DNA of 25,753 bases from Nitrospira sp. UBA2083. Lineage in GTDB: Bacteria; Nitrospirota; Nitrospiria; Nitrospirales; Nitrospiraceae. Each line of letters starts with the position of its first letter. The stretch's first letter is position 1. The translations under genes were made by a program, and so were the position numbers. The notes under the pieces are model-generated. The model made no database searches. It was not told where the DNA came from and worked only from the letters and a program-made list of their open reading frames with translations. Where the stretch lies: the NCBI GenBank assembly GCA_002331625.1, contig DCZN01000116.1:2071-27823 (forward strand), read 5' to 3'. Positions 18,101 to 22,943 of the stretch are shown here, one piece after another.

Positions 18101-19957
18101 TGAACGCGTCTGTCCTTTTTCGTCATCTTGATGACCCGGCTTGCCTTGCGGCGGCAGCTGCATCTCAACCCAATCCTTGATCGTGACGACGGCGGGGTCC
18201 GCCTTCCAGTCGGTCTTGCCCTTCTCAATGACGTGGAACTGTTTCCCGAACCAATCCACCGTCTTGCCGATCAGCTGATCGGATGTGACGCCCGCCTTGA
18301 TGCGCCCGACCCGGTCCGGCAGCTCGCGTAGATCCGGCATCACGTCGTTGTGATGCGTTCCCTCTTGGAGCGTGTTGTACACCCGCCAAAACCCCCACAT
18401 GCCTGCGATGTAATGGTGAGCGACATGACAATGGAACAGGAAATCCCCGGCCAACTGCTGGCACAGGCCGGATCCGCATTCGGTCTCCAAATCCATGGTC
18501 TCAGACGGCCCGATGACCTCCACATCAACTCGATCGGACTTCGTTCGAATCACCGGATATTTGACCGGCCCGTTCTTGGCCGCATGCCACAAAGGCATTT
18601 CGTCGATGGCGCGCGGACTCCGCGGCCACCGAATCGACCCGCCGTGCGGATGATGAGAGTGAAAGACCTCAGACCCTCCATGCACCAGCCGAAACTTCGC
18701 CGGATCGCCCAGATAGCTGCGCGGGATGGTCGTGGCCGGATCGCCGAATGTATAGGCGCTGTAGGCCATCGATTCGTCTTCGAAACCAAAGTACTCATGC
18801 TGTGTCTGCATGTTGTCCACGCCGAACGGCTCACTCCTGTAATTCAACGCACGAGCCACCGGACGGTAGACGTCCGTCAAGGGGTCACGCTGTGGAATAA
18901 AGTCGCCTTTCTTGTTCAGCGGCCGAAACGCTTCGTCCCCGACTTCGTGGTAGATCACGACGAACTCCCGGAAGTCGGGCCCGGCTCCATTCTTGATCAT
19001 GGCCTGCCAGCCGCTGGCCATCGGCGTCGGCTCGCCGGTGCCCAATGGATCGAGATATTCTGACCCCTTCGGTTCGACGATAAAGGCACCGAACAGACCC
19101 ATCACCGTCAGCTCGCGATCGTTGCTGTACGAGTGGAACTGCCGGCCGCCTTCTTGCTGGGTCGGCGGGATGTACCACTCCAGATCCACGGACTTCCCTT
19201 TGGCTGCGATGCTGTCCGGATTCGTCGTCGTCGCTGGTTGCCCCGTGGACGCGACGATCATGCTGGAGCCATGAATATTGAGACTGACCTCTTCGTCACC
19301 CTCCAGTTGATTGCGAAGCGTCATCTTGATGCAATCGCCCTGATTACCGCGGATGACGAGCGGCTGAATCCACTGGTTCTGTAACCCGTTCTTGACGGCT
19401 CCGGGATCATAGCCTTCCTTCTCGCGGGCCGCCCGATTGGCGGCTTCCTCTTCCCGCACTTTGTCGAGATTCTCGCTCAGGACATACATGTACCCGGGGT
19501 AGAAATCGAGCCACATATTGAGGGAGATCTCGACGTTAATGGCCGAGATGTCATACTTCCGGACAGGTGCGGACGCCGGACAGCGCCCGCCCGACATCGA
19601 CACCGGTTCCACGCCGGTGTTCGACATGAGCAGCACATCCTGATTTCCGGCACCATACTGATGCATCATGGTGAGATCGTTGTAGTATCCACCCGTCCGT
19701 TGTGCAGTCGCGTCCTTCTCCATTTGTTGCATGACGCGTTGATGCTGTCGCTCGACCAGAGCGGTACGATCCGGTTGGCCTTCCAACGTATTCTCGACGA
19801 TAGTTTGCCCCTTCAGCCGCTCGGCCCAACTCGGCGGCTGATGGTTCATCGCCACATGCGCGGAACTTTCAGCAAGTGCGGACGGCGGTGACACAAACAG
19901 TATGACTCCGGCGAGCCCGCTCAAGAGTCGGACGGATGAAAAACCATGATCAAACAT
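15134..19957 (-). CDS. Giant exported multicopper oxidase with three diverged cupredoxin-pair units
   Basis: At 1607 residues it is far longer than usual two- or three-domain oxidases. The start at 19957 is set by AGGAG eight bases upstream and the signal MFDHGFSSVRLLSGLAGVILFVSPPSALA; the open frame to 20101 is ignored. Three similar units are visible: each has a DC(I/L)-type strand, a G-FGA-(V/I)-P-GS-Y strand, an N(Y/F)(R/K)(S/A)EP box (372, 1063, 1446) and a G(M/A/Q)WG...RV end. Copper ligands are kept in only two half-units. Unit 1 C-half has FHSHHPH (His433, 435, 436, 438) and HCHVAHHYIAGM (His509, Cys510, His511, His515, Met520). Unit 2 N-half has HWH (809, 811) and HDH (940, 942). Unit 3 has none. 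It is probably a periplasmic oxidase of a metal ion or small reductant; substrate unknown. Confidence 0.92.
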   Translation of the reverse strand: MFDHGFSSVRLLSGLAGVILFVSPPSALAESSAHVAMNHQPPSWAERLKGQTIVENTLEGQPDRTALVERQHQRVMQQMEKDATAQRTGGYYNDLTMMHQYGAGNQDVLLMSNTGVEPVSMSGGRCPASAPVRKYDISAINVEISLNMWLDFYPGYMYVLSENLDKVREEEAANRAAREKEGYDPGAVKNGLQNQWIQPLVIRGNQGDCIKMTLRNQLEGDEEVSLNIHGSSMIVASTGQPATTTNPDSIAAKGKSVDLEWYIPPTQQEGGRQFHSYSNDRELTVMGLFGAFIVEPKGSEYLDPLGTGEPTPMASGWQAMIKNGAGPDFREFVVIYHEVGDEAFRPLNKKGDFIPQRDPLTDVYRPVARALNYRSEPFGVDNMQTQHEYFGFEDESMAYSAYTFGDPATTIPRSYLGDPAKFRLVHGGSEVFHSHHPHGGSIRWPRSPRAIDEMPLWHAAKNGPVKYPVIRTKSDRVDVEVIGPSETMDLETECGSGLCQQLAGDFLFHCHVAHHYIAGMWGFWRVYNTLQEGTHHNDVMPDLRELPDRVGRIKAGVTSDQLIGKTVDWFGKQFHVIEKGKTDWKADPAVVTIKDWVEMQLPPQGKPGHQDDEKGQTRSYDASVLNWAWQGTRAMTEPENTVPNPRYQSAHPGQRLPIAFETATGKIAWPHLKPHFGRRVPFSQHHNPSPWLDMIHLDDDGLPSSYPAKPGENGRWSMCPENAGSKKYNVHFIQTPMVLSDKQGETPAVVDRDGLIYVLHEEEAQVRKSDIKYPLVVRANIYDCIDWMLTSEWLDDDHINFQASKINTHWHFLQFDNQSSDGVITGFSYEQSVRPFTMLEKKVNKGLPVPMNTVFTKPARKGDRVMTVKNASQYHPNVEVLIGADNVQGNEVGRIKSIRGNQIILYRPLKHAHPANDIVTVEFVRQRFWVDSDVGTVFWHDHALGRVTWPHGGFGTIIIEPVGSTYHDPKTGKQVRSGPLADIRTAEPVGYGVNGSFRELMVQLNDTVPHTVNIVTAGNPPGQPIEVALEAGKTVSFPMPEHIPMTPMPFLNGGTHTTGGGLNFKAEPISSRLAANPDSSRLFSSAVHGDPYTPMVRAYLGDTVVFRLLQTMANETMVWTVSGHTYLTERYAGDANRKNSIHIGIAERYDLVVPQAGGPRLQPGDYIHFNGRMSKFSEGAWGIMRVLDKEIPDLQKLPAGYSRRNEIPKPMALCPPDAPVKNFNVAALDYPSMKLNPKAPDAIEVDFERTIQMVNPNAKIYALEEDTTKVAGGVQPMPLTLRANVGDCLKVKLTNRMKESRASFSAIGLTFDPKDSLGANVGNNPGDQTIAPGESRTYTYYADPFLGETASLVWDWGNVMTNPRSGLFGAVVIGPKGAQYRDPKTGADISTKNSWVADVIVDRTIPGYEHRVNYRDAALFFQDEDNIIGTSFMPYVQNTAGLTAVNYRSEPYKFREEKGCTLGKMFQPCVADKAEDPVTPIIEAHAGDPVRIHVFGASNEQNGMFSVERHEWPIEPFMPGADMISVVEFSGSEALDAFLPSAGGPFRMPGDYVWSNQRLPYSQSGQWGYLRVLPVGDQRVLPLFGAGTAATTASVHEPAHVVPAATR

Positions 19958-20482
19958 GGACCGATCTCCTTCATGAAAGATACGTGAGCGGCGAAGGCGA
20001 TTTAGCCAGCGCTCCCAAGCAATAGTGAGAAAAGGTGAAACTACAATAGTTCCGGAAATAATCAGCCGACCCGACCGAAAAGATGAGATGTGCACTCTCA
20101 CTCCTTTACTATTACTATATTCTGGTCCAGATCAGTGGTCGTGTGGAGTTGCTTCACTGGAACCACGGACTTTTTCATGAATAATCGGGCTGCTTGGTCA
20201 GCCTGACAGGGTTTCCAAAGCCAATGGAGAAATCAAAGACAGCGACAACTGTTCCGACACAGAGTATAGAATGAACGGAGTTCTCATGACGTACCGTACC
20301 TTGCTTGAAGGGCGATTGTGGAGCAGCGGACTTGGTGGTCAACGTAGCAGGCTCGGCAACGCACGATAACTCGTACGACTACGTGGTCGAGAAGGAAAAA
20401 CTACGAAGCGTCCACACGGTTTGGCAGCTTGAAGCTAGTAGCGATCGGGAGCCATAATTTCCGCTCGCAGAGGGATTCTTGT
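19958..20482. promoter_or_regulatory. Divergent intergenic region between the multicopper oxidase and the NarX-like kinase
   Basis: About 525 bp with no credible gene. It must hold the promoters of both flanking units. The only promoter-like match I can support is for the oxidase (20114-20142). No sigma54 element with correct 10-bp spacing was found by eye on the oxidase side. A 32-codon frame at 20271-20369 lacks a ribosome site. Confidence 0.5.
20114..20142 (-). promoter_or_regulatory. Possible housekeeping promoter of the oxidase gene
   Basis: On the minus strand, TATAGT (20119-20114) is a five-of-six match to the -10 box. A weak ACGACC lies 17 bp upstream at the -35 position. The leader would be about 150 bases. 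Only the -10 is good. Confidence 0.3.
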
Positions 20483-21997
20483 ATGAACCTCGTGGGAAAA
20501 GAATGGCGACTCGTCGGCGTGATGTTGCTGCTTGTCGTCGTGCTGTTCGTTGTCGATATCGTCACGCCGCTTGGGTTCACCAACCATGTGCTGTATGCCG
20601 CAGTTGTCTTGGTCGCGACGGTATCACATCACGTTTGGATGCCGTCGGTAGTTGCAGGGATCGGGACGGTGCTCACCGTGGTCGGCATGATCCTGAGTCC
20701 GGTCATGCCTGGTTTCCCGGTATGGATGGTATTCGGCAACCGAACATTTACGATTATCATGTTGTGGATCTTGGTGTGGTTTGCCTGGAAACGGCGACAG
20801 GCTGAGTTAGCCTTGAAACTGGCAAATGAGCATCTGGAGCAAAAGGTCACCGAACGAACTCGGGAACTTGCCGGAATCAATCAAGCGCTCGTCTTGGAGG
20901 TTACCGAACGTATGCAGGTGGAGCATGCTTTCCAGCTTTCGGAAGGACGCCTTGCCGGTATCTTGGATATCGCCGAAGATGCCATCATCGTGACCGAACA
21001 GGATCGATCAATCTCGCTTTTCAACCAAGGGGCGACGAAACTATTCGGTTATGATCCAGACGAAGTGCTGGGGCAACCGATCGATCTGCTGCTCCCCCAG
21101 CGATTTCGAGCGGATCATGCGTATCATATCGACGCATTCGGCCAAGCCTCGGAGACGGCTCGTCGTATGGCACAACGGCGTGAAGTATTCGGATTGAAGA
21201 AGAATGGAAGCGAATTCCCAGCCGAGGCAAGTATCTCAAAACTGACCGTCGGCGAGAAAACCACATTTACCGTTATCATAAGAGACATCACCGATCGTCT
21301 CACGACCGAACGCCAACTCCAGTCGCTGACGGCCCAATTGATGGCTGCTCAGGAGGAAGAACGTCGGCGCATTGCGCAAGAACTGCACGATGACATCAAT
21401 CAACGACTCGCGTTACTCGCGATCGACATGGGGAAGGTCGAGTCTGACCCTGCGGCAATGACCGGTCAGGCCAGAGCGATAACGCGCGCGCTCGCTCAGC
21501 GTCTGGCCAAGATTTCTGATGATGTCCGTCGCATGGCCTATCAGTTTCACCCATCCATCTTGGACGACTTGGGCCTCACTGCCGCGCTCAAACAGTTGAC
21601 CGATGAATGGTCGGTCAGGACGGGAATCAAAGTTGTGATCGTACAAGAAGAAATCGCCGATCCCTTGCCCAGTAATATTGCCTCTTGTCTCTATCGGGTC
21701 GCGCAGGAGGGGCTTGCCAATATTATAAAACATGCCCATGCCGCTCGGGTGGAGCTCGAGTTGACCTGTGATGGCCAAGAGGTTACTCTATCAATTCATG
21801 ACACGGGTGTCGGGTTCGATCTCGAGGAGATTCAGGCCCGCCATCCCGGTTTAGGTCTTGTGAATATGCGAGAGCGAGTGCGGTCGGTGCGAGGCCGATT
21901 CACCATCCAGTCCGAGCCGGGCCGAGGCACACGCATTATCGTGCAGATTCCACTCTCCGGAGCACTACATGAAGAAGCCACGAGTTCTTTTAGCTGA
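20483..21997 (+). CDS. Membrane PAS-containing NarX/DegS-type sensor histidine kinase
   Basis: With ATG at 20483 (AGAGGGA seven bases upstream) it has 504 residues; the open frame begins 18 codons earlier without a ribosome site. The N-terminus has four close membrane helices within residues 9-105 and almost no periplasmic loop, so it may sense in or at the membrane. A coiled coil (LANEHLEQKVTERTRELAG) is followed by a PAS domain at about 150-270 and a HisKA_3 box RRRIAQELHDDINQRLALL with His302. The ATPase domain has YRVAQEGLANIIKHAHA, DTGVGFD and GLGLVNMRERV. The HisKA_3 type pairs with LuxR-family regulators, and the next gene is one, overlapping by 29 bases. No heme or Cys ligand stands out in the PAS domain. 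Confidence 0.92.
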   Translation: MNLVGKEWRLVGVMLLLVVVLFVVDIVTPLGFTNHVLYAAVVLVATVSHHVWMPSVVAGIGTVLTVVGMILSPVMPGFPVWMVFGNRTFTIIMLWILVWFAWKRRQAELALKLANEHLEQKVTERTRELAGINQALVLEVTERMQVEHAFQLSEGRLAGILDIAEDAIIVTEQDRSISLFNQGATKLFGYDPDEVLGQPIDLLLPQRFRADHAYHIDAFGQASETARRMAQRREVFGLKKNGSEFPAEASISKLTVGEKTTFTVIIRDITDRLTTERQLQSLTAQLMAAQEEERRRIAQELHDDINQRLALLAIDMGKVESDPAAMTGQARAITRALAQRLAKISDDVRRMAYQFHPSILDDLGLTAALKQLTDEWSVRTGIKVVIVQEEIADPLPSNIASCLYRVAQEGLANIIKHAHAARVELELTCDGQEVTLSIHDTGVGFDLEEIQARHPGLGLVNMRERVRSVRGRFTIQSEPGRGTRIIVQIPLSGALHEEATSSFS

Positions 21998-22613
21998 TGA
22001 CCATACTTTCGTGCTCGAGGGGTTCAAGAAGTTGCTGGAAGAGCAATGTGAATTGGTGGGGTCGGTAGAAGACGGCCGCGCCTTGCTCAAAGCTGCCGTG
22101 GAGCTTCAACCGAGCCTCATCGTACTCGACATTTCGATGCCTCTATTGAACGGCATTGAGGCGGCAAAAAAGCTCAAGAAGCAGCTTCCCGGAGTGAAGC
22201 TAATTTTCGTCACGATGCATGCCGACACCGCCTATGTCAACGAGGCCTTCAAAGCTGGGGCATCCGGCTATTTGCTGAAACGATCGGCAGCCACCGAGTT
22301 GATGCAGGCGGTTCAGTCCGTGATGAGCGACAATTTCTATGTGACCCCTCTGATTGCCAAAGATGTGGTGACATTTTTCCTCACGCCCGGACACGCTTCT
22401 CTGCCCACGATTGACGACTTGACGATGAGGCAGCGCGAGATTCTGCAACTCGTCGCTGAGGGGTTGTCCGCCAAAGAAATTGCCGATCAACTACACGTAT
22501 CTCATCGGACCGTCGAATTTCACAAGGCCAAGGTCATGGAGCAACTCAATCTCCATACCACTGCCGAGCTCGTGAAATATGCGATCGCGCATGGCTTAGT
22601 CACGGCTTCGTGA
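21969..22613 (+). CDS. NarL/LuxR-family response regulator directly upstream of nxrA
   Basis: The 214-residue protein has a receiver domain with acidic pair Asp10-Asp11, phosphoacceptor Asp54 (LIVLDISMP), a switch Thr in FVTMHAD and conserved Lys in YLLKRSA. A C-terminal LuxR-type helix-turn-helix follows at about 150-205 (LTMRQREILQLVAEGLSAKEIADQLHVSHRTVEFHKAKVME). GGAG lies six bases before the ATG, inside the kinase gene, so the pair is co-translated. The next gene, 330 bp downstream on the same strand, is nxrA. Regulation of nxrA by this protein is a natural hypothesis but is not shown by the sequence. Confidence 0.93.
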   Translation: MKKPRVLLADDHTFVLEGFKKLLEEQCELVGSVEDGRALLKAAVELQPSLIVLDISMPLLNGIEAAKKLKKQLPGVKLIFVTMHADTAYVNEAFKAGASGYLLKRSAATELMQAVQSVMSDNFYVTPLIAKDVVTFFLTPGHASLPTIDDLTMRQREILQLVAEGLSAKEIADQLHVSHRTVEFHKAKVMEQLNLHTTAELVKYAIAHGLVTAS

Positions 22614-22943
22614 TCTCTTTCCAGCCTGTACGTAGTCCTTTCGCAGCAACCTGGTAGTTTCCACAGACACAGCTGGTAGTTTTCCTCTCTCTCCTTTCCC
22701 GACCACTGCGGTAATGTCCTCCTTCGTAAAATGTTCGTATCAAGTCTCGGAGAGACGTTGGGTGTGCGTGTGATCGCTCGAATTGATCCAGAGACCTCTT
22801 CCTTATGGGCAGGGAGCAGTTACGGTGGGATTTTGCGTCTGGTGCACGAGTACAACTCTCTGTGCCTGGAGGGAAAACTTAAAGATTGAGAATAATGAGA
22901 ACAAGTTGGGCGTGCATGTCCATGTAAGAAGGAGGGTCATCAT
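22614..22943 (+). promoter_or_regulatory. nxrA leader and promoter region
   Basis: This 330-bp gap holds no gene (the frame 22783-22971 has no coding character and runs into nxrA). It carries GTAGT cores at a 22-bp period near the left end, and an excellent ribosome site AAGGAGGG (22929-22936) seven bases before the nxrA ATG. I found no sigma54 element with the right spacing and no convincing -35/-10 pair, and no T-run terminator after the regulator gene. Confidence 0.6.
22632..22685 (+). repeat. Phased GTAGT repeats, candidate operator for nxrA
   Basis: GTAGT occurs at 22632, 22654 and 22676, spaced exactly 22 bp, two helical turns. The last two are longer: CTGGTAGTTTCC (22651) and CTGGTAGTTTTCC (22673). 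A degenerate fourth (GTGATCTCTTTC at 22610) keeps the phase. Such same-face repeats suit cooperative binding of a regulator. They do not match the NarL heptamer well. Confidence 0.5.

Noticed and set aside
19958..20101. Upstream extension of the multicopper oxidase to ATG at 20101
   Set aside because: The ATG at 19957 has a good AGGAG site and begins a proper signal peptide; the extension would bury that signal 48 residues in.
20271..20369. 32-codon frame MNGVLMTYRT... in the oxidase/kinase intergenic region
   Set aside because: No ribosome site and nothing else in its favour.
22824..22836. GG...TTTTGC upstream of nxrA as a sigma54 promoter
   Set aside because: The spacing between GG and GC is 9 bp, not the required 10, and the -24 box is otherwise poor.
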